Shown here: piece by piece, positions 51,581 to 64,000 of the stretch | Layout: each line of letters starts with the position of its first letter | Numbering within the stretch: the first letter of the stretch is position 1 | Assembly (NCBI RefSeq): GCF_050948215.1 | Contig: NW_027488978.1 | Span: 62,001 to 126,000, forward strand | DNA from: Halictus rubicundus | Taxonomy: Eukaryota; Arthropoda; Insecta; Hymenoptera; Halictidae | Length of the DNA stretch: 64,000 bases | Reading direction: 5' to 3' | Position numbers and translations under genes: made by a program | The notes under the pieces: model-generated | Database searches by the model: none | What the model was told of the DNA's origin: nothing | What the model saw: the letters and a program-made list of their open reading frames with translations, nothing else

Positions 51581-54500
51581 TGGATAGGATAGAAGATAGG
51601 ATACGATAGAGGATAGGACATGATAGAGGATAGGGTAGGATATGAGATTGGATAGGATATGAGATTGGATAGAATAGAGGATAGGATAGGATAGAGGATA
51701 GGATAGGATACAGGATAGGATAGGATAGAGGATAGGATAGGATAGAGGATAGGATAGGATAGAGGATAGGATATGATAGAGGATAGGATAGGATAGAGAA
51801 TAGGATAGGATAGATGATAGGATTGGGTTGAGGATAGATAGGATAGAGGATAGGATAGGATAGAGGATAAGATAGGATAGTGGATAGGATAGGATAGAGG
51901 ATAGGATTGGATTGAGGATAGGATAGGATAGAGGATAGGATAGGATAGAGCATACGATGGAGGATAGGATAGGATAGAGGATAGGATAGGATAGAGAATA
52001 GGATACGATAGAGGATAGGATAGGATAGAGGATAGGATAGAGGATAGGATACGATAGAGGATAGGATAGGATAGAGTATAGGATTGGATAGAGGATAGGA
52101 TAGGATTGAGGATAGGATAGGATTGAGGATAGGATAGAGGATAGGATAGGATGGAGCATACGATAGATGATAGGATAGGATAGAATATTGGATTGGATTG
52201 AGGATAGGATAGGATAGAGGATAGGATAGGATTGAGGATAGGATAGGATAGTGGATAGAATAGGATAGAGCATACGATAGACGATAGGATAGGATAGGAT
52301 AGGATAGAGAATAGGATAGGATACATGGTATTATAGGGTAGAGTATAGGATAGGATATAGGATTGAGTAGTGGATTGGATAGGATAGAGGATAGGATAGG
52401 ATAGAGGATAGGATAGGATGGAGGATAGGATAGGGTAGAGGATAAGATAGGATTGTGGATAGGATAAGATAGAGGATAGGATAGAATAGAGGACAGGATA
52501 GGATAGAGGATAGGATAGGATAGAGGATAAGATAGGATAGAGGATAGGATAGGATAGAGGATAGGATAGGATAGGGAATAAGATAGGATACATGGTATAA
52601 TAGGCTAGAGGATCGGATAGGATAGAGGATTGGATAGGGGATTGGATAGGATACAGGATAGGATAGGATAGAGGATATTATACAGGATAGGATAGGATAG
52701 AGGATAGGATAGGATAGAGGATAGGATAGGATAGAGGATAGGATAGGATAGAGGATAGGATAGGATAGAGGATAGGATAGGATAGAGGATAGGATAGGAT
52801 AGAGGATAGGATAGGATTGAGGATAGGATAGAGGATTGGATAGGATAGAAGATAGGATACGATAGAGGATAGGACATGATAGAGGATAGGGTAGGATATG
52901 AGATTGGATAGGATATGAGATTGGATAGAATAGAGGATAGGATAGGATAGAGGATAGGATAGGATACAGGATAGGATAGGATAGAGGATAGGATAGGATA
53001 GAGGATAGGATAGGATAGAGGATAGGATATGATAGAGGATAGGATAGGATAGAGAATAGGATAGGATAGAGGATAGGATACGATAGAAGATACGATATTA
53101 TAGAGGAAAGGATAGGATAGAGGATAGGATAGAGCATAGGATTGGATAGAGGATACGATAGGATAGAGGATAGGATATCATTGAGGGTAGGATAGGATAG
53201 AGGATAGGATAGGATAGCGGATAGGATAGGATAGAGGATAGGATAGGTTAGAGTATAGGATAGGATAGAAGATACGATATTATAGAGGAAAGGATATGAT
53301 AGTGGATAGGATAGGACAGAGAATAGGATAGGGGATTGAATAGGATAGAGGATAGAATACTATAGAGGATAGGACAGGATAGAGGATAGGATAGGATAGA
53401 GGATAAGATAGGATAGTGGATAGGATAAGATAGAGGATAGGATAGAATAGAGGGCAGGATAGGATAGAGGATAGGATAGGATATGAGATTGGATAGGATA
53501 AAGGATAAGATAGGATAGAGGATAGGATAGGATAGAGGATAGGATACGATAGAGGATAGGATATGATAGATGATAGGATTGGGTTGAGGATAGATAGGAT
53601 AGAGGATAGGATAGGATAGAGGATAAGATAGGATAGTGGATAGGATAGGATAGAGGATAGGATACGATAGAGGATAGGATAGGATAGAGAATAGGATAGG
53701 ATTGAGGATAGGATAGGTTAGAGAATAGGATAGGATACATGGTATAATAGGGTGGAGTATCGGATAGGATAGAGGATAGGATAGGATAGAGGATAGGATA
53801 GGATAGAGGATAGGATAGGATAGAGGATAGGATACGGTAGAGGATAGGATATGATAGAGGATAGGATAGGATAGAGAATAGGATAGGATTGAGGATAGGA
53901 TACGTTAGAGAATAGGATAGGATACATGGTATAATAGGGTGGAGTATCGGATAGGATAGAGGATAGGATAGGATAGAGGATAGGATAGGATAGAGGATAG
54001 GATAGGATAGAGGATAGGATACGGAAGAGGATAGGATACGGAAGAGGATAGGATATGATAGATGATAGGATTGGATTGAGGATAGATAGGATAGAGGATA
54101 GAATAGCATAGAGGATAGGATGGCATAGAGGATAGGATAGGATGGAGGATAGGATAGGATAGAGTATAGGATACGATAGAAGATACGACATTATAGAGGA
54201 AAGGATAGGATAGAGAATAGGATACGATAGAGGATAGGATAGAGGATAGGATAGGATAGAGGATAAGATAGGATAGTGGATAGGATAAGATAGAGGATAG
54301 GATAGAATAGAGGACAGGATAGGATAGAGGATAAGATAGGATAGAGGATAGGATAGAGGATAGGATAGGTTAGAGGATAGGATAGGATTGAGGATAGGAT
54401 ATCGGATTGGATAGGATAGATGATAGGATATGATAGAGGATAGGATGGCATAGAGGATAGGATAGGATGGAGGATAGGATAGGATAGAGGATAGGATACG

Positions 54501-55810
54501 ATAGAAGATACGACATTATAGAGGAAAGGATAGGATAGAGAATAGGATACGATAGAGGATAGGATAGAGGATTGGATAGGATAGATTATAGGATAGAGGA
54601 AAGGATAGGATTGAGGATGGGATAGGATAGAGGATAGGATAGGATAGAGGATAGGATAGGATAGAGGACAGGATAGGATAGAGGATAGGATACGATAGAG
54701 GATAGGATAGGATAGAGTATAGGATAGGATAGAGGATAGGATTGGATTGAGGATAGGATAGGATAGAGAATAGAATAGGATAGAGGATAGGATAGGATAG
54801 AGGATAGGATAGGTTAGAGGATAGGATAAGATTGAGGATAGGATAGAGGATAGGATACGATAAGAGGATAGGATAGGTTTGAGGATAGGATAGGATAGAG
54901 GATAGGATAGGATAGAGAATAGGATAAGTAAGAGGATAGGATAGGATAGATTATAGGATAGAGGAAAGGATAGGATTGAGGATGGGATAGAATAGAGGAT
55001 AGGATAGGATAGAGGATATGATAGGATAGAGGATAGGATTTGATTGAGGATAGGATAGGATAGAGGATAGGATACGATAGAGGATATGATAGGATAGAGG
55101 ATAGGACTTGATTGAGGATAGGAGAGGATAGAGGATAGGATAGGAGATTGGATACGATAGAGGATAGGATACGATATAGCATACGATAGAGGATAGGATA
55201 CGATATAGCACACGATAGAGGATAGGATAGGATAGAGGATAGGATAGGGGGTTGGATAGGATAGAGGATAGGATATGATAGAGGATAGCATAGGATTGAG
55301 GATAGGATAGGATAGTTGATAGGATAGGATAGAGGGTAGGATAGAGGATTGGATAGGGTAGAGGATAGGATAGGATAGAGGATAGGATAAGTAAGAGGAT
55401 AGGATAGGATAGATTATAGGATAGAGGAAAGGATAGGATTGAGGATGGGATAGGATAGAGGATAGGATAGGATAGAGGATAGGATAGGATAGAGGACAGG
55501 ATAGGATAAAGGATAGGATACGATAGAGGATAGGATAGGATAGAGTATAGGATAGGATAGAGGATAGGATTGGATTGAGGATAGGATAGGATAGAGAATA
55601 GAATAGGATAGAGGATTGGATAGGACAGAGGATAGGATACGATAGAGGATAGGATAGGATAGAGGATAGGATTGGATTGAGGATAGGAGAGGATAGAGGA
55701 TAGGATAGGAGATTGGATACGATAGAGGATAGGATACGATATAGCATACAATAGAGGATAGGATACGATATAGCATACGATAGAGGATAGGATAGGATAG
55801 AGGATAGGAT

Positions 55811-55902
55811 AGGTGGTTGGATAGGATAGAGCATAGGATATGATAGAGGATAGGATAGGTGGTTGGATAGGATAGAGCATAGGATATGATAGAGGATAGG
55901 AT
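55811..55902. repeat. 46-bp local tandem duplication
   Basis: The segment starting AGGTGGTTGG at 55811 is repeated at 55857 with the following GAGCATAGGATATG variant. The 46-bp step equals two 17-bp units plus one 12-bp unit. Confidence 0.75.
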
Positions 55903-56108
55903 AGGATTGAGGATAGGATAGGATAGTTGATAGGATAGGATAGAGAATACTATAGAGGATAGGATAGGATAGGATAGGATAGAGGATAAAATGCGATAGA
56001 AGATACGATATTATAGAGGAAAGGATAGGATAGAGAATAGGATACTAAAGAGGATAGGATAGAGGATAGGATAGGATAGATTATAGGATAGAGGAAAGGA
56101 TAGGATTG

Positions 56109-57470
56109 AGGATGGGATAGGATAGAGGATAGGATAGGTTAGAGGATAGGATAAGGTTGAGGATAGGATAGAGGATAGGATACGATAAGAGGATAGGATA
56201 GGATAGAGGATAGGATAGGTTTGAGGATAGGATAGGATAGAGGATAGGATAGGATAGAGAATAGGATAAGTAAGAGGATAGGATAGGATAGATTATAGGA
56301 TAGAGGAAAGGATAGGATTGAGGATGGGATAGAATAGAGGATAGGATAGGATAGAGGATAGGATAGGATAGAGGACAGGATAGGATAGAGGATAGGATAC
56401 GATAGAGGATATGATAGGATAGAGGATAGGATTTGATTGAGGATAGGAGAGGATAGAGGATAGGATAGGAGATTGGATACGATAGAGGATAGGATACGAT
56501 ATAGCATACGATAGAGGATAGGATACGATATAGCACACGATAGAGGATAGGATAGGATAGGGGATAGGATAGGGGGTTGGATAGGATAGAGGATAGGATA
56601 TGATAGAGGATAGCATAGGATTGAGGATAGGATAGGATAGTTGATAGGATAGGATAGAGGGTAGGATAGAGGATTGGATAGGGTAGAGGATAGTATAGGA
56701 TAGAGGATAGGATAAGTAAGAGGATAGGATAGGATAGATTATAGGATAGAGGAAAGGATAGGATTGAGGATGGGATAGGATAGAGGATAGGATAGGAAAG
56801 AGGATAGGATAGGATAGAGGACAGGATAGGATAAAGGATAGGATACGATAGAGGATAGGATAGGATAGAGTATAGGATAGGATAGATGATAGGATTGGAT
56901 TGAGGATAGGATAGGATAGAGAATAGAATAGGATAGAGCATAGGATAGGATAGAGGATAGGATACGATAGATGATACGATATTATAGAGGAAAGGATAGG
57001 ATAGAGAAGAGGATAGGATATAGGATAGGATAGGAAAGAGGATAGGATAGGATTGAGGATATGATAGGATAGAGGATAGGAGATAATAGAAGAGAGGATA
57101 GGATAGATGATAGGATAGGATAGAAGAGGGGATAGGATAGAGGATAGGATAAAATAGAAGATAGGATAGAATAGAGGACAGGATAGGATAGAGGATAGGA
57201 TACGATAGAAGTTACGATATTATAGAGGAAAGGATAACATAGAGGATAGGATAGGATAGAGCATACGATAGAGGATAGGATAGGAGAGGATAGGATAGAG
57301 AATAGGATAGGATACATGGTATTATAGGGTAGAGGATAGGATAGGATAGAGGATTGGATAGGGGATTGGATAGGATAGAGGATAGGATAGGATAGAGCAT
57401 ACGATAGAGGATAGGATAGGATAGAGGATAAGATAGGATAGAGGATAGGATAGGATAGAGGATAGGATAG
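56109..57470. repeat. Copy 1 of a 1362-bp tandem duplication
   Basis: Copy 1 matches 57471-58832. Landmarks are GGGGGTTGG at 56572/57934 and GATACGATAGATGATACG at 56961/58323. Small indels occur near the start. A more diverged related unit, about 1.33 kb long, precedes it from about 54.8 kb. Confidence 0.8.
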
Positions 57471-58832
57471 GTTAGAGGATAGGATAAGATTGAGGATAGG
57501 ATAGAGGATAGGATACGATAAGAGGATAGGATAGGATAGAGGATAGGATAGGTTTGAGGATAGGATAGGATCGAGGATAGGATAGGATAGAGAATAGTAT
57601 AAGTAAGAGGATAGGATAGGATAGATTATAGGATAGAGGAAAGGATAGGATTGAGGATGGGATAGAATAGAGGATAGGATAGGATAGAGGATAGGATAGG
57701 ATAGAGGACAGGATAGGATAGAGGATAGGATAAGATAGAGGATATGATAGGATAGAGGATAGGATTTGATTGAGGATAGGAGAGGATAGAGGATAGGATA
57801 GGAGATTGGATACGATAGAGGATAGGATACGATATAGCATACGATAGAGGATAGGATACGATATAGCACACGATAGAGGATAGGATACGATATAGCACAC
57901 GATAGAGGATAGGATAGGATAGAGGATAGGATAGGGGGTTGGATAGGATAGAGGATAGGATATGATAGAGGATAGCATAGGATTGAGGATAGGATAGGAT
58001 AGTTGATAGGATAGGATAGAGGGTAGGATAGAGGATTGGATAGGGTAGAGGATAGTATAGGATAGAGGATAGGATAAGTGAGAGGATAGGATAGGATAGA
58101 ATATAGGATAGAGGAAAGGATAGGATTGAGGATGTGATAGGATAGAGGATAGGATAGGATAGAGGATAGGATAGGATAGAGGACAGGATAGGATAAAGGA
58201 TAGGATACGATAGAGGATAGGATAGGATAGAGTATAGGATAGGATAGAGGATAGGATTGGATTGAGGATAGGATAGGATAGAGAATAGAATAGGATAGAG
58301 GATAGGATAGGATAGAGGATAGGATACGATAGATGATACGATATTATAGAGGAAAGGATAGGATAGAGAAGAGGATAGGATATAGGATAGGATAGGAAAG
58401 AGGATAGGATAGGATTGAGGATATGATAGGATAGAGGATAGGAGATAATAGAAGAGAGGATAGGATAGAGGATAGGATAGGATAGAAGAGGGGATAGGAT
58501 AGAGGATAGGATAAAATAGAAGATAGGATAGAATAGAGGACAGGATAGGATAGAGGATAGGATACGATAGAAGTTACGATATTATAGAGGAAAGGATAAC
58601 ATAGAGGATAGGATAGGATAGAGCATACGATAGAGGATAGGATAGGAGAGGATAGGATAGAGAATAGGATAGGATACATGGTATTATAGGGTAGAGGATA
58701 GGATAGGATAGAGGATTGGATAGGGGATTGGATAGGATAGAGGATAGGATAGGATAGAGCATACGATAGAGGATAGGATAGGATAGAGGATAAGATAGGA
58801 TAGAGGATAGGATAGGATAGAGGATAGGATAG
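57471..58832. repeat. Copy 2 of the 1362-bp tandem duplication
   Basis: Copy 2 is directly adjacent to copy 1 and in the same orientation. After 58832 the match stops and the array changes to a different variant order. Boundaries are accurate only to a few units. Confidence 0.8.
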
Positions 58833-61800
58833 GATAGAGGATAGGATTGGATTGAGGATAGGATAGGATAGAGAATAGAATAGGATAGAGGATTGGATAG
58901 GATAGTTGATAGGATAGGATAGAGAATACTATAGAGGATAGGATAGGATAGGATAGGATAGAGGATAAAATGCGATAGAAGATACGATATTATAGAGGAA
59001 AGGATAGGATAGAGAATAGGATAGGATAGGGGATAGGAAAGGGGATTGGATAGGATAGAGGATAGGATAGGATAGAGGATAGGATAGGATAGAGGATAGG
59101 ATACGATAGAGGATAGGATTGGATTGAGGATAGGATAGGATAGAGGATAGTATAGGATAGAGGATCGGATAGGATAGAGGATAGGATAGGATAGAGGATA
59201 GGATAAGTAAGAGGATAGGATAGGATAGATTATAGGATAGAGGAAAGGATAGGATTGAGGATGGGATAGGATAGAGGATAGGATAGGATAGAGGATAGGA
59301 TACGATAGAGGATAGGATAGGATAGAGGATAGGATAGGATTGAGGATAGGATAGAGGATTGGATAGGATAGAAGATAGGATACGATAGAGGATTAGGATA
59401 TGATAGAGGATAGGATAATATATGAGATTGGATAGGATAGAGGATAGGATTTGATAGAGGATAGGATGCGATAGAAGATACGATATTATAGAGGAAAGGA
59501 TAGGATAGAGAATAGGATAGGATAGAGGATAGGATAGGGGATTGGATAGGATAGAGGATAGGATAGGATAGAGGATAGGATAGAGGATTGGATAGGATAG
59601 AGGATAGGATAGGATAGAGGATAGGATAGGATAGAGGATAGGATAGGATAGAGGATAGGATGGAGGATTGGATAGGATAGAGGATAGGATAGGATAGAGG
59701 ATAGGATAGAGGATTGGATAGGATAGAGGATAGGATACGATAGAGGATAGGATAGGATAGAGGATAGGATAGGATAGAAGATACGATATTATAGAGGAAA
59801 GGATATGATAGTGGATAGGATAGGACAGAGGATAGGATAGGGGATTGAATAGGATAGAGGATAGAATACTATAGAGGATAGGACAGGATAGAGGATAGGA
59901 TTGGATTAAGTATAGGAGAGGATAGAGGATAGGATAGGGGATTGGATACGATAGAGGATAGGATACGATATAGCATACGATAGTGGATAGGATACGATAT
60001 AGCATACGATAGAGGATAGGATAGGATAGAGGATAGGATAGGATTGAGGATAGGATAGGATAGTTGATAGAATAGGATAGAGGATAGGATAGGATAGAGG
60101 ATAGGATATGATAGAGGATAGGATAGGATAGAGTATAGGATAGGATAGAAGATACGATATTATAGAGGAAAGGATATGATAGTGGATAGGATAGGACAGA
60201 GGATAGGATAGGGGATTGAATAGGATAGAGGATAGAATAGGATAGAGGATAGGATAGCATAGAGGATTGGATAGGATAGAGGATAGGATACGATAGAGGA
60301 TAGGATAGGATAGAGGATAGGATATTATAGAGGATTGGATAGGATAGAAGATAGGATACGATAGAGGATAGGACATGATAGAGGATAGGATAGGATATGA
60401 GATTGGATAGGATATGAGATTGGATAGGGTAGGATAGAGGATAGGATACGATAGAAGATACGATATTATAGAGGATAGGATAGGACAGAGGATAGGATAG
60501 GGGATTGGATAGGATAGAGGATAGAATGCGATAGAGGATAGGATAGGATAGAGGATAGGATACGATAGATGATACGATATTATAGAGGAAAGGATAGGAT
60601 AGAGAATAGGATAGGATAGAGGATAGGATAGTATAGAGGATATAATAGGATTGGGGATAGGATAGGATACAGGATAGAATAGGAAAGAGGATAGGAGAGC
60701 ATAGAGGATAGGATAGGATATAGGATAGGATAGGATTGAGGATAGGATAGGATAGTGGATTGGATAAGATAGAGGATAGGATAGAATAGAGGACAGGATA
60801 GGATAGAGAATAGGATAGGATAGAGGATAGGATACGATAGAGTATAGGATAGGATAGAGGATAGGATAGTGTGGACGATAGGATAGGATTGAGGGTAGGA
60901 TAGAGGATTGGATAGGATAGAGGATAGGATAGGTTAGAGGGTAGGATAGGATTGAGGATAGGATAGATGATAGGACACGATAAGAGGATAGGATAGGATA
61001 GAGGATAGGATAGGTTTGAGGATAGGATAGGATAGAGGATAGGATAGGATAGAGGAGAGGATAGGATAGAGGAGAGGATAGGGTAAGATAGAAGATAAGA
61101 TAGGATAGTGGATAGGATAAGATAGAGGAGAGGATGGAATAGAGAACAGGATAGGATAGAGGGTAAGATAGGATAGAGGATAGGATAGGATAGAGGATAG
61201 GATAGGATAGAGGATAGGATAGAGGATAGGATAGAGGATAGGATAGGATAGAGGATAGGATAGGGGATTGGATAGGATAGAGGATAGGGTAGGATAGAGC
61301 AAACGATAGAGGATAGGATAGGATAGGATAGGATAGAGAATAGGATAGGATACATGGTATTATAGGGTAGAGGATAGGATAGGATATAGGATTGGATAGG
61401 GGATTGGATAGGATAGAGGATAGGATAGGATAGAGGATAGGATAGAGGATTGGATAGGATAGAGGATAGGATACGATAGAGTATAGGATAGGATAGAGGA
61501 TAGGATAGGGTGGAGGATAGGATACGATAGAGTATAGGATAGGATAGAGGATAGGATAGGGTGGAGGATAGGATAGGATAGAGGACAGGATAGGATAGAG
61601 GATAGGATAGGATAGAGGATAGGATAGAGGATTGGATAGGGTAGAGGATAGGATAAGATAAAGGATAGGATAGGATAGAGGATATTATCGGATTGAGGAT
61701 AGGATAGGATAGAGGATAGAATAGGATAGAGGATTGGATAGGATAGAGGATAGGATACGATAGAGGATAGGATAGGATAGAGGATAGGATTGGATTGAGT

Positions 61801-64000
61801 ATAGGAGAGGATAGAGGATAGGATAGGGGATTGGATACGATAGAGGATAGGATACGATATAGCATACGATAGTGGATAGGATACGATATAGCATACGATA
61901 GAGGATAGGATAGGATAGAGGATAGGATAGGATTGAGGATAGGATAGGATAGTTGAGAGAATAGGATAGAGGATAGGATAGGATAGAGGATAGGATATGA
62001 TAGAGGATAGGATAGGATAGAGTATAGGATAGGATAGAAGATACGATATTATAGAGGAAAGGATATGATAGTGGATAGGATAGGACAAGAGGATAGGATA
62101 GGGGATTGAATAGGATAGAGGATAGAATACTATAGAGGATAGGACAGGATAGAGGATAGGATAGGATAGAGGATAAGATAGGATAGTGGATAGGATAAGA
62201 TAGAGGATAGGATAGAATAGAGGGCAGGATAGGATAGAGGATAGGATAGAGGATAGGATAGGATAGATGATAAGATAGGATAGAGGATAGGATAGGATAG
62301 AGGATAGGATACGATAGAGGATAGGATATGATAGATGATAGGATTGGGTTGAGGATAGATAGGATAGAAGATAGAATAGGATAGAGGATAGGATAGCATA
62401 GAGGATTGGATAGGATAGAGGATAGGATACGATAGAGGATAGGATAGGATAGAGGATAGGATATTATAGAGGATTGGATAGGATAGAAGATAGGATACGA
62501 TAGAGGATAGGACATGATAGAGGATAGGATAGGATATGAGATTGGATAGGAAATGAGATTCGATAGGATAGAGGATAGGATAGGATAGAGGACAGGATAG
62601 GATAGAGGATAAGATAGGATAGAGGATAGGATAGGATAGAGGATAGGATAGGATAGAGGATAGGATACGGTAGAGGATAGGATATGATAGAGGATAGGAT
62701 AGGATAGAGTATAGGATAGGATTGAGGATAGGATAGAGGATAGGATACGGAAGAGGATAGGATATGATAGATGATAGGATTGGATTGAGGATAGATAGGA
62801 TAGAGGATAGAATAGCATAGAGGATAGGATGGCATAGAGGATAGGATAGGATGGAGGATAGGATAATATAGAGGATAGGATACGATAGAAGATACGACAT
62901 TATAGAGGATAGGATAGGATTGAGGATAGGATAGATGATAGGATACGATAAGAGGATAGGATAGGATAGAGGATAGGATAGGTTTGAGGATAGGATAGGA
63001 TAGAGGATAGGATAGAGGATAGGATAGGATAGAGGATAGGATAGACGATTGGATAGGATAGAGGATAGGATACGATAGAGTATAGGATAGGATAGAGGAT
63101 AGGATAGAGTGGAGGATAGGATAGGATTGAGGATAGGATAGAGGATTGGATAGGATAGAGGATAGGATACGATAGAGGATAGGATAGGATAGAGGATAGG
63201 ATTGGATTGAGGATAGGATAAGATAGAGGATAGAATAGTATAGAGGATAGGATAGCATAGAGGATTGGATAGGATATAGGATAGGATAGGATTGAGGATA
63301 GGATAGGATTGAGGATAGGATAGAGTGGAGGATAGGATAGGATTGAGGATAGGATAGAGGATTGGATAGGATAGAGGATAGGATACGATAGAGGATAGGA
63401 TAGGATAGAGCATACGATAGAGGATAGGATAGGATAGGATAGGATAGAGAATATGATAGGATACATGGTATTATAGGGTAGAGGATAGGATAGGATAGAG
63501 AATTGGATAGAGGATAGGATACGATAGAGGATAGGATATGATAGATGATAGGATTGGGTTGAGGATAAATAGGATAGAGGATAGGATAGGATAAAGGATA
63601 AGATAGGCTAGTGGATAGGATAGGATAGAGGATAGGATACGATAGAGGATAGGATAGGATAGAGAATAGGATAGGGTTGAGGATAGGATAGGATAGAGAA
63701 TAGGATAGGATACATGGTATAATAGGGTAGAGGATCGGATAGGACAGAGGATTGGATAGGGGATTGGTTATGATAGAGGATAGGATAGGATATGAGATTG
63801 GATAGGATATGAGATTGGATAGGATATGAGATTGGATAGGATAGAGGATAGGATAGGATAGAGGACAGGATAGGATAGACGATAAGATAGGATAGAGGAT
63901 AGGATAGGATAGAGGAAAGGATAGGATAGAGGATAGGATACGGTAGAGGATAGGATATGATAGAGGATAGGATAGGATAGAGTATAGGATAGGATTGAGG

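Larger units (their letters stand above)
26443..64000. repeat. Right satellite array, same 17-bp family, runs to window end
   Basis: This is the continuation of the same satellite after the retrotransposon, with no gene or second mobile element seen in it. The first part, to about 31 kb, carries the same variant order as the left array. From about 32 kb to 53 kb the array is more homogeneous, with long runs of the consensus 17-mer, tandem pairs or triplets of the variant GGATATGAGATTGGATA, and the GGGTTGAGG variant. Around 54-59 kb the variants typical of the left array return. The array is not finished at position 64000. Its minus strand reads open in all three frames because the pyrimidine-rich unit contains no stop codon in any phase. 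Confidence 0.98.

Noticed and set aside
1..64000. Canonical TTAGG insect telomere
   Set aside because: The pentamer is TAGGA/GGATA combined into a 17-mer with interspersed GAGGATA. TTAGG tracts are not seen. A subtelomeric location remains possible but unsupported.

Overview
This window is a eukaryotic, most likely arthropod, satellite-DNA locus interrupted by one full-length non-LTR retrotransposon. The organism call is an inference. The element has the architecture of the R1 clade (the R1/TRAS/SART group): a Gag-like ORF1 with three zinc knuckles, and an ORF2 with an APE-type endonuclease, a reverse transcriptase and a C-terminal CCHC finger. That clade is known mainly from arthropods. I see no bacterial gene, rRNA, tRNA or host single-copy gene.

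Layout. (1) Positions 1-20079 and 26443-64000, about 57.6 kb together, are one continuous tandem satellite. Its consensus is the 17-mer GAGGATAGGATAGGATA, that is GAGGATA followed by two GGATA pentamers. The plus strand is purine-rich: the consensus has 7 G, 7 A, 3 T and no C. Units of 12, 22 or 27 bp occur where GGATA pentamers were lost or gained. Point variants (TACGAT, AGCATA, GACAGG, TGAGGA, ACATGGTATTAT, GGGGGTTGG and others) are arranged in the same order over kilobases. This reveals nested higher-order duplications with periods of 46, 300, 663, 1362, 1830, 3181 and about 4080 bp. (2) Positions 20080-26443 are the retrotransposon, about 6.36 kb and GC-rich: structured 5' UTR, ORF1 (20674-22833), overlapping ORF2 (frame open 22692-26012), 3' UTR with stem-loops, and an A24 tail.

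Insertion. A perfect 19-bp target-site duplication (18 bp if the A shared with the tail is excluded) flanks the element at 20061-20079 and 26443-26461. The same window also carries an unoccupied paralogue: 4103-7691 is colinear with 17061-20079 plus 26443-27031, and the empty site is at 7103-7121. The insertion therefore arrived after that segment of the satellite was duplicated. Both ORFs are open and the duplication and tail are intact, so the copy looks young and possibly active.

How it fits together. ORF1 would package the RNA, the ORF2 endonuclease would nick the pyrimidine (CCTAT) strand of the satellite, and the reverse transcriptase would copy the polyadenylated RNA from that nick. 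The satellite pentamer TAGGA resembles the insect telomeric TTAGG targeted by TRAS and SART relatives. A satellite-targeted R1-clade element is therefore the main hypothesis, but one insertion cannot prove target specificity.

The very long minus-strand open frames across the satellite are a by-product of the repeat and are not annotated as genes.
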